DNA of 14,146 nt from an uncultured Christensenella sp. (GTDB lineage: Bacteria; Bacillota; Clostridia; Christensenellales; Borkfalkiaceae), in assembly GCA_910583855.1 (NCBI GenBank), contig CAJTYL010000018.1:1-14146 (forward strand), read 5' to 3'. A model generated the notes under the pieces. The model saw only the letters and a program-made list of their open reading frames with translations, had not been told where the DNA came from and ran no database searches. Both the position numbers and the translations under genes were made by a program. Of the stretch, positions 1 to 8,623 are shown in pieces; positions within the stretch are counted from its first letter, which is position 1, and each line of letters opens with the position of its first letter.

Positions 1-2482
1 GCGTTGTAGGTTGTGCCACGAAAATACGCCGTTTTGTCCCGGCAAGTTTTAACGCGTCGTTAGCAAGTGCCAACGCTTGCGCTACTTCGCTGTCTTGTAG
101 TTCCTGCCAACTGTAAGTAGAACCGTTTTTTACGAAACGGAAAACTTTACCCGTTGAAGTGTTATAGAAAAGGTCGCCTAAATGTTCATCTTTCAGCGCG
201 GTTGTGTTCCAATCCTTCGCGGGCGCGTTTGTCAGCGTCGGGTCGTATGTTTCAAAGAACTGCTCTATTTGCCCGTCTAATTGCGCTTGTATTTCGTTCA
301 GAATACCGGGCAGGGTATTATTTATGTAGTTCTTTGTTTCGTTCGCTATCTGGTCGAGGTCTGAAACGTTCTTTGTCGTTCCGTCGCTGCTTACAAAGTG
401 AATAACGCCGCCTATTTCGTCGTTGTCGAGGTCGAAGTAGCATTTACCGCCACCGCTGCTCTCTATCCTTCCGGTACGGATGAAACGCCCGTTTATGGTA
501 CTGCTCCCGTAAGTCAATGAAACAAGTCTACCGGGATTCTTCCCGTTCGTATCTGTAACAACCGAATTAAGAACCCCTACAAGGAAATTGTAATAGCCCG
601 CTTCCGCTTCTACCGTCTTAGCCGTAGCGGATAGTACAATAGTTCCACTATCCCCGTTTTTAGGACATTTTGCGTAGATGTAATACGCCGTAGCGGATGT
701 TAGGTTAGTAAATGTTGCCGAAGAAAGCCCCCACAACTTCAATGCGTCCGGTTCTATCGCGTAATGAACCAATGTACCGGAAGAAACGTAAAGGCTATTA
801 GGGTTGCCGCCATAGTTCGGCTGGAACGTAATGTTTTGCAGTGTGAACTGTGTGCTTTTAGCCCCAACGCTTAACATCTGCGTTTCAATGGAAAGCGGCT
901 TTATCTTCTCGCTGTAATAGTCGCCTTCGGGGTCAAATACCATGTTTAGAAGTTCCTGCGTAGCCAGCCAACGGCGGCGCGCCCTTGCGGGGTCTGCCAG
1001 CTTGTTTATGGTAATAACTTCGTTCAAGTCCTCTATTTCGTTTAGAACGCGTACGGTAGTGCTTTTCGTTACGGTGTCACTTAACGTTATGTCGTAGCTA
1101 TGCCGTTTTAGCAGATCGCGCTCTATGCGAGTAATCCTTACCGCCTTATTTACGCCTATCTGTTCGTCCTCAATCGGTATGAAATCGCCTACGTGCAGGA
1201 TTTCGGTTTCCACTTCTTTGCCCCAAAGCGAAATAAAGAAGCCTTCGGTTAGTGCAAGTTTGTAACTTACTTGCGGCTGTGTCATGGTTTCAAAATCCTT
1301 TGTCCCGGCTTCCTTCAAATCCTTTTCGGCTTCCGTTATGTATTCCTGCGGTAACTGAATATCTAAAATGCTGTATTTGTCGCCTACGCTTATCTGAAAC
1401 GCGCCGGAAGTTTCGGAAGGGAATACCGTACCGTTTTCGTCTTGGAACTTGTTTATTACAAACTTATGCGTTCCATGCTCGTAGCTGTGCAGGTCAAACT
1501 CGTAGCCTGCAAGTTGCCCGCTTTCAAACTTAATCTTTGCGTTCGTTCCTTCTATCAGATACTTCGTTGTTTTCCCGTCCGCTTCTTTCGCGTTAAGGTC
1601 AAACATCGTATTGTCGATGAAGGTAATCTTATCCGTACCCAATGCCGTAACCGTGCCTATACGTCCCGGTTTGATGTTGGTATAGTTCTTCTCGTTTTCC
1701 TTTATCCCGTAGGCGGCTATTGATTCCGCATCTTCCAAATAGGAAGTAAGGCGCGTAGTTCCGGGAAGGCATAGCTTTGTATGCCCGTAGTTCTTGCCTA
1801 AATTCTCCGTTCCGCCGTAAATGAAAAGGCGGTTTGTTATCCCGGCATTGTTCACGTTGGTACGGCTAAGCTGGTACAGACCACGCCCGCGCCCGTACTT
1901 CAACGTGAAAGTATGCGTTATTCCCGCTTTGGCTTTTATGTTGAGCGTGTTGGTCTTCCCGTCGCTGGTTATCTCAAATTCTACGCCGTAGTTGGTACAG
2001 TGTTCCTGCAATGCCGCCAAACAATTCTTTTCGGTGGCTGTAAAGTTTGTGTACTCCGTATCTTTGGGATAGTTCCCCAGCTTCCAAAGCCCCGGATATA
2101 CGCGGCTTATGTTCCACATCAATACTTCCAAATGCCCGCCCAAATCCGAGTAGAACGTATCGCCGTAGCAATCTTCGGGCAAATGGTACTGAACATCTAT
2201 AAGGTCATATTGCGCCCCTTCTAAGGTCAGTTCGTAGGTATAGTTCCTTTCGCCGTTCTTGGTTATTTGCGGAAGCTGGTTAAGTTTGTACTTTTTGCCG
2301 TATATCAGCGTGGTATCGCCTATCATCAAATCCAAAGGCGTAGCGGTGGTTATGGTAATATTTACCACGTCCTCGGAAAGCAAGGCGATTTTTTGCGTCG
2401 CCTTGCTTACTGCGCTTATATTCTTCCTGCTGAATAACGGTGTTTTGCTTCCGTCGGCATGGTTTATTATAATCTGTTCCAT
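1..2482 (-). CDS. Tail-tip / tail-associated protein (Tal-like), C-terminus cut by window edge
   Basis: An open frame begins at ATG 2482-2480 and has no stop before base 1, giving 827 complete codons; the C-terminus lies outside the window. The start overlaps the end of the distal tail protein gene by 16 bp. Residues 1-200 (MEQIIINHADGSK, then LMIGDTTLIYGKKYKL and YTYELTLEG) resemble the N-terminal hub region of siphovirus tail-tip proteins, which form a ring beneath the Dit. Residues 400-500 (FIPIEDEQIGVNKAVRITRIERD) look like the end of that hub. Residues 500-700 are beta-rich (GTLVHYAIEPDALKLWG, ATAYYIYAKCPKNGDSG, GYYNFLVGVL). Residues 745-827 carry a module with DEHLGDLFYNTSTGKVFRF, then SWQELQDSEVAQALALANDA, then KRRIFVAQPTT, a pattern often repeated in fibre-like tail proteins. 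Its position after Dit supports the role. I see no peptidase motif in this part. Function is inferred from order and resemblance. Confidence 0.85.
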   Translation of the reverse strand, partial: MEQIIINHADGSKTPLFSRKNISAVSKATQKIALLSEDVVNITITTATPLDLMIGDTTLIYGKKYKLNQLPQITKNGERNYTYELTLEGAQYDLIDVQYHLPEDCYGDTFYSDLGGHLEVLMWNISRVYPGLWKLGNYPKDTEYTNFTATEKNCLAALQEHCTNYGVEFEITSDGKTNTLNIKAKAGITHTFTLKYGRGRGLYQLSRTNVNNAGITNRLFIYGGTENLGKNYGHTKLCLPGTTRLTSYLEDAESIAAYGIKENEKNYTNIKPGRIGTVTALGTDKITFIDNTMFDLNAKEADGKTTKYLIEGTNAKIKFESGQLAGYEFDLHSYEHGTHKFVINKFQDENGTVFPSETSGAFQISVGDKYSILDIQLPQEYITEAEKDLKEAGTKDFETMTQPQVSYKLALTEGFFISLWGKEVETEILHVGDFIPIEDEQIGVNKAVRITRIERDLLKRHSYDITLSDTVTKSTTVRVLNEIEDLNEVITINKLADPARARRRWLATQELLNMVFDPEGDYYSEKIKPLSIETQMLSVGAKSTQFTLQNITFQPNYGGNPNSLYVSSGTLVHYAIEPDALKLWGLSSATFTNLTSATAYYIYAKCPKNGDSGTIVLSATAKTVEAEAGYYNFLVGVLNSVVTDTNGKNPGRLVSLTYGSSTINGRFIRTGRIESSGGGKCYFDLDNDEIGGVIHFVSSDGTTKNVSDLDQIANETKNYINNTLPGILNEIQAQLDGQIEQFFETYDPTLTNAPAKDWNTTALKDEHLGDLFYNTSTGKVFRFVKNGSTYSWQELQDSEVAQALALANDALKLAGTKRRIFVAQPTT

Positions 2483-3684
2483 ACTACAATACCGTTAGTT
2501 TCAAAGTCCGTTATGTCTTCAATTACCCCGGCTACAATTATGTAATAAATTCCGTTATCCGTGTAGGTGTGGCTAATGGCGTTCTTTCCGGTGCAATCCC
2601 CGTAAACGTCTGTATCTACCGTACCATCGCCCCAATAGATATTAACCATCTTATCCGATTTGAAAGCTACGCTTACCGAAGCCGAACCGCTGTTTAATCG
2701 CTGGTGTCTTACGACACGCTTAACCGGGTCGGGTTCTTTCAGCTTCAGGGAGAAAGTACCTATCATCTTATCATCGTGCCAACGTTTGGAAGGGGCTACC
2801 CCGTCTTCGCAGTAAACCTCGTAAACAAGCGGTTTAGTTGGGTGTATGGAAATCATAAGACGCTGTGTGCCGTCCTGCCGGAAACGGTCATACAAGGTAT
2901 TAACCCGTTCTACAAAATCCATTTTGCCAGAAGCCTTTAGCCAGCAATTAAGCGTTATTTCGCGTTCTTGGTATCGCTTTTCGGTAAGGTCTATAACTTT
3001 CCCGTGATAGTCCGCCCAATCAACGGAAGCCGGGGTTTTCAGTTTTGGAAGGTCAAGAACGCCCGTAGAACTTTCTACGCGTATTCCGAAATCGCGGAAG
3101 TTCTTACCATCCAAATAATATTCAAGCTGTGCAACGGAGTTAAGTTCTTCGCCTATTTCCGCGTCGCTCAATACGACGTTATACACCTTCACGCTGTCTA
3201 AATCGGCGTAACCGTAACTTATGCCGTAAATGTCTTGTATTAACGCTATCCCGGTAAGCGTGGAAGGAAGTACAATCGTTTCTATTAACTGCGTGTCTAA
3301 GTAAACCAAAACTCTGTTACCGGACTTCTTTATAGCGAAGAAGCCCCAGCTATCCGGTTCTACGTCTATCCAAAAGGTGCGGTAGCCTTCCACTTGGTCG
3401 GTATTGCAGAACAACCCTATTCTTTTGCCCGTATAGCCGTCCGGATATTTATTGGCTTTTACCCATGCCAATATGGTAAAACTGCCGGATAGGGGCACAA
3501 CGTTATAGTTTACGTCTGCATATCCTTCGCCGTCAAAATTTATGCAGTTTCCCTGCTTACCTGCTACAAAACTGCAATCTACTACGGTTGCGTCGTGGCG
3601 GTTCTGCGCAAAGTCGTATGCAACGGTAGAACCATTCGCTTCGTCGAAAGGTAAGTCTAAAATTAAATTCTGTTCTAATGCCAT
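2467..3684 (-). CDS. Distal tail protein (Dit-like) with N-terminal LamG-like and C-terminal PKD-like domains
   Basis: A 405-residue protein that starts 5 bp after the preceding gene. Three parts can be read. Residues 5-185 look like a concanavalin/laminin-G fold (Laminin_G_3 type): LDLPFDEANGSTVAYDFAQN, GNCINFDGEGYADV, SFTILAWVKA and LDSVKVYNVVLSDAEI are the usual landmarks of that family, which often binds glycans. Residues 188-325 resemble the ring-forming domain of Dit proteins: FRDFGIRVESSTGVLDLPKLK, REITLNCWLKA, DFVERVNTLYDRF and GTFSLKLKEPDP. Residues 335-395 look PKD-like, with MVNIYWGDGTVDTD and SHTYTDNGIYYIIVAG. Dit forms the hexameric platform joining tube to tip. The location between the tape measure region and the Tal-like gene fits this. 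The extra domains suggest a decorated, possibly carbohydrate-binding platform. Dit is a confident call from order plus sequence; ligand binding is inference. Confidence 0.85.
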   Translation of the reverse strand: MALEQNLILDLPFDEANGSTVAYDFAQNRHDATVVDCSFVAGKQGNCINFDGEGYADVNYNVVPLSGSFTILAWVKANKYPDGYTGKRIGLFCNTDQVEGYRTFWIDVEPDSWGFFAIKKSGNRVLVYLDTQLIETIVLPSTLTGIALIQDIYGISYGYADLDSVKVYNVVLSDAEIGEELNSVAQLEYYLDGKNFRDFGIRVESSTGVLDLPKLKTPASVDWADYHGKVIDLTEKRYQEREITLNCWLKASGKMDFVERVNTLYDRFRQDGTQRLMISIHPTKPLVYEVYCEDGVAPSKRWHDDKMIGTFSLKLKEPDPVKRVVRHQRLNSGSASVSVAFKSDKMVNIYWGDGTVDTDVYGDCTGKNAISHTYTDNGIYYIIVAGVIEDITDFETNGIVVWNRL

Positions 3685-3689
3685 AACTG

Positions 3690-4193
3690 CTAACGTTTAT
3701 CAATTACTTTTATATTCGCGTTGCCGGAAGCCCGGTTAATGCACTCCCCGCCGTGTTGGAAGACAGTAACCTTTGCCGTCCCGCTTGCTGTTATCTCCAC
3801 TTTTGCCCGGCTGGTTATGTCAATGCAGACAAAGGCGTTATCTTCAACCTCTACAACCAGCTTTGTATCATCCCGCGCCCATACTTGCGCCGCGCAGAAC
3901 CCCGAAAACCGGGCTTCGCCTTCCGATGTTCCGAAAGCTACAATACGGCGCATGTCTGCAACGCTGAAAGGTTCGTCGATGAACACACCGTAATGTTCAT
4001 GCAAGCCTTTGAACTCCGCACGCAGTTCCGCGCTGGGAAAATCGTTGTCAAAAACAAAATCAAGCCCTTTCACAAAAAGCGTAAGAAGCCTTTCTTTTGA
4101 TGTCGCCCGAAGAATAAAGCTATACCATTCCGAGCAAATGCCCTTAGCCTGCGCTTCGGCGGCTAAAGCCCTTTTCAATTCTTCAAAACTCAT
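3690..4193 (-). CDS. Small tail-tip region protein of unknown function with beta-repeat C-terminus
   Basis: A 167-residue protein that I cannot assign to a named family. It lies 9 bp after the tape measure gene and 5 bp before the Dit gene, so it is surely co-transcribed with tail genes. Residues 1-70 are mostly helical and charged (SFEELKRALAAEAQAKGICSEW). Residues 75-95 hold FSVADMRRIVAFGTSEGEARF. Residues 98-165 consist of short alternating strands built on a loose repeat: AAQVWARDDTKLVVEVEDNA, then AFVCIDITSRAKVEITASGT, then AKVTVFQHGG and ASGNANIKVIDKR. Such strand repeats suggest a small beta-solenoid or beta-sandwich. It has no signal peptide or membrane segment. Candidate roles are a minor tail or tip protein, or an assembly factor for the tape measure/Dit complex. 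The gene call is firm; the function is unknown. Confidence 0.8.
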   Translation of the reverse strand: MSFEELKRALAAEAQAKGICSEWYSFILRATSKERLLTLFVKGLDFVFDNDFPSAELRAEFKGLHEHYGVFIDEPFSVADMRRIVAFGTSEGEARFSGFCAAQVWARDDTKLVVEVEDNAFVCIDITSRAKVEITASGTAKVTVFQHGGECINRASGNANIKVIDKR

Positions 4194-4202
4194 ATTCCGT
4201 TG

Positions 4203-7200
4203 TTAATCGGTTATGCCCTGCGAACGTAAATCATCCGTAGGGGTGTTGGTAATCTTGTTTATTATGGTAAGCAGCCGCCCGCTTATCACGCCTAACGTGG
4301 TGTCCATGTTCGCAAGGTGCGTAAGCTGTTGCCGCAAAAGTTGGAGCGATGTTACTTGGTTTACCCGTACCGCGTTCGTTTGCCCAGCCAAAAGGTCTAT
4401 ACTTTCTTGGCTTGCGCCCTTTATTGCACCGCTTAACGTGCTGGGGTCGTCTTCGTCCAACTGTTCAAATAGGTCTTTGTACATATCCATAGCAGCGGCA
4501 AAGTTCGCCCCGGCTGCTTGTATGGCTTGTTTGAAGCGCGCCTGCTCCGTTTCCGTCAATCCGTTAAAAGAACCGTTTCCTTCTTCATCAAACCCCATGT
4601 CTTTTTGAAGCTGCTTTATAGCCTTCTGTAAAGGTTGTTCCAAGAACTGCAATTTTAAGGCATTTACAACGGCGTTTTTTATCACGTCGTTTGCTACTTC
4701 CCCGAAAGCCTTAGCCGCGTTTTCCCCACCTTCAAAGGCTTCTACCAGCGCGTTAGCCAATTCGTCCGCCAATTCCGTAGCCGAAGTTTGCGTAATGCTC
4801 TCGGTAATCTCTTTTATTAGGTCTTCTATCTGCCTTCCGGCTTCGGCGTATTGCTCCCTAAATTCGTCCACTCTGCCCCAATCGGTTTTCTTCTTGCTGA
4901 TTTCATCATTTATCATGCCTTGTATCTCGTTCTGCTGGGCGCGCAGGTTCTGTATCATGGCATTTTGGTTCTGATAAACGGTTTCGCCCAAAGCACTATC
5001 TACGGCGTGTTCCAATGCGTTATAGGCATAGCCTAATTTGGTAACGGCTTCTTGGTGTCTCTTTATGGACTTCTCGGCTTTCCGGTCGCGGGTGTTGAAT
5101 AGGTCGAAGGCGGAAGAAAGGAAGCCTACCGCACCGGAAACCATTTGTACCGGGTTCATGCTTGCGTAACCTGCGGCGAACTGTCCTGCACCTTCAAGCA
5201 TTCCGCCGATGTCCCCTAAAATAGCGTCCGTTTCTTCGTCCATTGAAACACCCATTTTCTTTATTCCGCTTATAACGCTGTCAAATGCCCCGGAAACAAG
5301 GTCTATGCTGCTTCCTATGCTTTTAAAGGATTCCTTAAAAGCTGCTGAAACGCTTTTCGTCGTGCCTTCTTCCTTTGACAATGCGGCGTTAAGCACGGCT
5401 AACTGTTCTTCGCCTTCTACGGTCAGCTTTATTGTAGCTTTCTGTTTATTAAGTTCGGCTATCTTCCGGCGCAGGTAATCAACATAGGAAGAACCTTCGC
5501 TAAGAAGTTCCGCGAACGCTTCTTTTGCCGCGCCTGCTAATATTTCGTCGCCGCTGTTTATGGTGTCCGTATAGGCTTGGTACTGCTTTTTCCTTTCTTC
5601 CAAACTCTTAACAAACGGGTCGTCACTTTCTAATAGTTTGTCGGCTTTCATGGCGGCACGCAATTCCGCTAAGCTGTCTTTCAAAGCGAGGAAGGGGTTA
5701 CGTTCGTGTAATTCGTCCTTCGCTTTCTCCAACTGGTCGTTAATGGCTTTCAAGTCTGCCGGGTTGAACTGTGCGGAAAGTGATACCTTCTTGCTGTTTA
5801 TGTCTGTAATCAGCTTGTTTATCGTGTTGGTCGTAAGTGTGCTTAGGTCGCTGAAAAGCTGGTTCCAGCTATCGGAAGCCATAAGGCGGGAAGCTGCAAG
5901 TTTGCTTAACTCGGCTTGTTCCTTCGCGTTTATTTGCGCTATCATCGCTATATTGCCCTGTTTTTCGGCTTCAACACGTTGCGCCGCGTACGTCTTCATT
6001 ATTTCGGTCTGTTGCTGCTGGTACGTCTTGTATTGCTGCAAAAGCTGGTCGTATTGCTCGTTTCCGGTCAGCTTTGAATACTCCGCCCGTTTCTTTTCCA
6101 ATGCGGCTAAAGCGGCTTCGGCTACTTGTTTGTCCTTGCTGGTAGTGGCTTTGGCTAACTTATCCGTAATCGCTTGTTTCTTCCATGCGTAGCTTTCTTC
6201 AAAATCCAGCTTATCGGACAAATACCCGGCGTATTCCCTTAGCAACTGTTTGGTTTCTTCCTTAGCTTGTTTTACGGTGTCTTTTTTGGCGTCGTCTATA
6301 ATATCCTTCTTGGCGTTATCCACGTCGGAATTATCGCCGCTAAGTTCCTTCCTTCGTTGTTCCAGCAGGTCTAAACGTGCGCCTATTGTTTGACATGCCG
6401 CTAATTCTTCTTGCAGCTTTTTGTCAAAGTCCGAAATAACCGCTTCCTTCGTGGTCTTGGCTATTTCGTTGTTAAGCGTGCTAAGGTTCTTTAGGTCGGT
6501 TGTTGTCTTGGTTGCTTTCGCCTGAATATCCGCGCGTTTCTTTTCCAGATAATCGAGGTAGCTTGTACCTTCCTTCAACAATGTGGCAAACTCGGTGTTT
6601 GCTGCCTTTCTCAACGTTTCGTCTTTGCTTGTGACCCATTTTAAATAATCCGCATACTTTTCTTTTCGCTTCGTCAGCATGTCTAAATATGGGTCATTTT
6701 GCTTACTGCCGTTACCGGAAGAAAGGCTTATTCGGTTTACTTCCTTTTGCTGTGCTTCTATCTGTTTTTTCAAGCTGGCGCGTTCTTGGTCAGAACCTGC
6801 CTTCTTGTATAGTTCCTGCAACCGCGCCAACTCCTTTTCGGCTGCTTCCACGCTTCCGGCTATAATTTGCCCGGCTTGGTTGCCTATCTGCTCTAATATC
6901 TGCTTTTCCTGCTGGGTAAAGTTTACTTGCAGGTTGATAAGTTTGTTATATTCGGCTTCGGCTTTCTCTAAGGTTTCTTCGGCTTCTTTCCATGTGTCGC
7001 TTTTCTCCAATACCGTACCTTTCCGTTTTACCCCGTACCCGTCCGTATATGTGCCTTTTTTAGAAACGTATGCTTTAGGGGTTGCATCCAGCTTGTTTTG
7101 CGCTTCTATTACAGCCTTGTACTTTTCTATCGCAAGTTCGCTTGTAGCAGCGGCTTTAGCTCGCAACATCATCGCTTCAACAAATTTGGAGCTGTTACTA

Positions 7201-8402
7201 ACTAATAGTTCTTCGGCTTCCTTCGCGTCACGGACTGAAAAGCCTAATTCTTTGAATTTGTCGGCATTGTTCTGTACCCATTTTTCGCGTTCTTTCAGTG
7301 ATCCGCTAAGGCTAATCCATTCCGTTTGCAATGCCCGGTAAGCCGCTACGGGTTTCCCGGCTGCTTCCGATACTTTCTTGTTAAATTCTTCTTGTGCTTT
7401 CTTGGCTTCCGCCTGCTTGCTTTGAAGTTTGGAAAGTGCCGCTATAATTACGGTAATAGCGACGGAAAGCCCCAAAGTTAGCGTAGCCATCAACGCTTTT
7501 GCAGCAATGGTTGAACCTCCTAAAGCTATGGTTAGCTTGTTGGTTGCCGCCGCTAACAGTTCCTTTGCTTTCGCTACGGTCGTAAGCATAAAGGCACTAT
7601 CCTTGTTTATAGTGTTCGCTACTTGCTGCAAACCTATCGTAATGCTCATAAGGCTTTGAACCTTTAGCATTACTTTCTGCAAATTTTCGTTTTCTCCGGC
7701 GAACAACGCTACCGCGCCTTGTGCCGCACTGAACGCGCCTACTACGCCGCTAAGCCCGGAAATCATACCCTGCAATCCTCGGTTGTCATGGGAGAATATA
7801 CGCGCTTGTGTCGTAGCGTCACCTATCGCATCGGTAAGCCGTCCGGCTTCCTGCTGCAACTTCTTGAAGGCTTCCGTTCCGCGTTGTCCGTTGGCTTCCA
7901 AAAGTGCAAGTTCTTCGCGAACGTTGCGTAGCTGGGTTCGTAGTGAAATCTGTGTGCTCACATTCTTCTCGGCTGCTTCCTTTTGCTTCTTCAATGCCTT
8001 TTCTTCTTGCAGAAGCTGGTCGGCGGAAGCCTGCGCTTCGTTAATCAGTTTTTCGCGTAGGGTTATTTCCGATTGTATGTTTTTTGCGGCTTCCGTGTAA
8101 CGTCGGTAGTCCGCATCCCGCGCTTCGCTGAAAGCCTTTGCAGCTTCTGAACTTAACCGTTTGTATTCTTCCTGCAACTTAGCTAATGAAGCCTTGTTCG
8201 TATCTACAATCCGGTCAATGTCTGCAAAGCCTTTTTCAATAGCGGCAGCTGCATTCTCAAAGGCTCTATCTATGCCTTTGCCGCCGGAAATTGCCGCCGT
8301 ACTAAAATTCTGTATTGCCTTCTTGCTTTCGTTAAGTACCGATAACAACTTATCGTTGCTTCCCGAAATCTCAAAGGACAAACCGCCACCTTGTATGTTC
8401 AT
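4203..8402 (-). CDS. Tape measure protein
   Basis: A 1399-residue protein, by far the longest in the window, in the classical place between the tail chaperones and tip genes. The start is fixed by TAATG, where its ATG (8402-8400) overlaps the stop of the T frame. Residues 65-200 are coiled coil (KLQEEYKRLSSEAAKAFSEA). Hydrophobic stretches occur at about 208-235 (GLQGMISGLSGVVGAFSAAQ), 300-325 (LMATLTLGLSVAITVIIAAL) and 1065-1100. Long charged helical regions at 330-560 and 660-900 separate them. Residues 570-626 and 928-984 are an internal duplication (see findings). Tape measure proteins fill the tube lumen, set tail length and are released during DNA entry. By the usual figure of about 0.15 nm per residue, the tail would be about 200 nm. 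No peptidase or lysozyme motif (e.g. NlpC/P60, SLT) was recognised. Confidence 0.93.
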   Translation of the reverse strand: MNIQGGGLSFEISGSNDKLLSVLNESKKAIQNFSTAAISGGKGIDRAFENAAAAIEKGFADIDRIVDTNKASLAKLQEEYKRLSSEAAKAFSEARDADYRRYTEAAKNIQSEITLREKLINEAQASADQLLQEEKALKKQKEAAEKNVSTQISLRTQLRNVREELALLEANGQRGTEAFKKLQQEAGRLTDAIGDATTQARIFSHDNRGLQGMISGLSGVVGAFSAAQGAVALFAGENENLQKVMLKVQSLMSITIGLQQVANTINKDSAFMLTTVAKAKELLAAATNKLTIALGGSTIAAKALMATLTLGLSVAITVIIAALSKLQSKQAEAKKAQEEFNKKVSEAAGKPVAAYRALQTEWISLSGSLKEREKWVQNNADKFKELGFSVRDAKEAEELLVSNSSKFVEAMMLRAKAAATSELAIEKYKAVIEAQNKLDATPKAYVSKKGTYTDGYGVKRKGTVLEKSDTWKEAEETLEKAEAEYNKLINLQVNFTQQEKQILEQIGNQAGQIIAGSVEAAEKELARLQELYKKAGSDQERASLKKQIEAQQKEVNRISLSSGNGSKQNDPYLDMLTKRKEKYADYLKWVTSKDETLRKAANTEFATLLKEGTSYLDYLEKKRADIQAKATKTTTDLKNLSTLNNEIAKTTKEAVISDFDKKLQEELAACQTIGARLDLLEQRRKELSGDNSDVDNAKKDIIDDAKKDTVKQAKEETKQLLREYAGYLSDKLDFEESYAWKKQAITDKLAKATTSKDKQVAEAALAALEKKRAEYSKLTGNEQYDQLLQQYKTYQQQQTEIMKTYAAQRVEAEKQGNIAMIAQINAKEQAELSKLAASRLMASDSWNQLFSDLSTLTTNTINKLITDINSKKVSLSAQFNPADLKAINDQLEKAKDELHERNPFLALKDSLAELRAAMKADKLLESDDPFVKSLEERKKQYQAYTDTINSGDEILAGAAKEAFAELLSEGSSYVDYLRRKIAELNKQKATIKLTVEGEEQLAVLNAALSKEEGTTKSVSAAFKESFKSIGSSIDLVSGAFDSVISGIKKMGVSMDEETDAILGDIGGMLEGAGQFAAGYASMNPVQMVSGAVGFLSSAFDLFNTRDRKAEKSIKRHQEAVTKLGYAYNALEHAVDSALGETVYQNQNAMIQNLRAQQNEIQGMINDEISKKKTDWGRVDEFREQYAEAGRQIEDLIKEITESITQTSATELADELANALVEAFEGGENAAKAFGEVANDVIKNAVVNALKLQFLEQPLQKAIKQLQKDMGFDEEGNGSFNGLTETEQARFKQAIQAAGANFAAAMDMYKDLFEQLDEDDPSTLSGAIKGASQESIDLLAGQTNAVRVNQVTSLQLLRQQLTHLANMDTTLGVISGRLLTIINKITNTPTDDLRSQGITD

Positions 8403-8623
8403 TATCGGTTAAGTTTATTTATTAAGTCCAATACTTCGCCCGCGTTTTCTTCGGTAAGCACTACTTCCGTCGTTCCCGGTTTCGTGTCTTCTTCCTCTGC
8501 TCCCGGTGCATCTACTATCATTCTCTGAACCGTTCCCCACGAAATCCCGTGTAGAAGGTAATCCAACGTCCATCCGAAGTGCGCGCAAACCGACCCCCGG
8601 CGACCGTGTGGGCTTTTTAGCCC
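8402..8623 (-). CDS. T part of tail assembly chaperone GT, expected to be made by -1 frameshift from G
   Basis: In the -1 frame relative to G, translation is open from after a TGA at 8797-8795 to TAA at 8404-8402. Before the T-like core this frame has no ATG, GTG or TTG; the first TTG is after FGWT and the first ATG later still, at 8521. From base 8623 it encodes 73 residues: GLKSPHGRRGSVCAHF, then GWTLDYLLHGISWGTVQRMI, then an acidic linker (APGAEEEDTKPG) and LTEENAGEVLDLINKLNR. An aromatic FGW..DY...GISW core followed by a variable acidic tail fits the T portion of gpG/gpGT chaperones, which recruit tube subunits to the tape measure. The stop overlaps the tape measure start (TAATG). A G-T fusion of about 262 residues is expected. 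The fused product and exact slip site are inferred. The coordinates give only the frame after the candidate slip site. Confidence 0.72.
   Translation of the reverse strand, partial: GLKSPHGRRGSVCAHFGWTLDYLLHGISWGTVQRMIVDAPGAEEEDTKPGTTEVVLTEENAGEVLDLINKLNR
8610..8623 (-). promoter_or_regulatory. Hairpin and candidate slip site at the G stop codon
   Basis: On the minus strand GGGCTAAAAAGCCC forms a perfect 5-bp stem with an AAAA loop and contains the G stop codon (TAA 8619-8617). Directly at its 5' side is ACCGGGC (8626-8620), which in G frame reads A CCG GGC and in the -1 frame ACC GGG, where the Gly tRNA could re-pair. This is not a canonical heptamer, since the P-site match is imperfect, and the hairpin sits closer to the slip site than is typical. 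It is offered as a candidate only; the real slip could lie elsewhere in the overlap 8794-8617. Confidence 0.35.

Noticed and set aside
5638..6192. Plus-strand open frame of 184 codons
   Set aside because: Same shadow effect opposite the tape measure gene; the apparent hydrophobic segments arise from complementing Lys, Glu and Gln codons.
6679..7341. Plus-strand open frame of 220 codons
   Set aside because: It is fully antisense to the tape measure gene. Its Ser/Cys/Phe-rich composition is what results from reading the complement of Lys/Glu/Ala-rich coiled coil. No gene neighbours lie on that strand.
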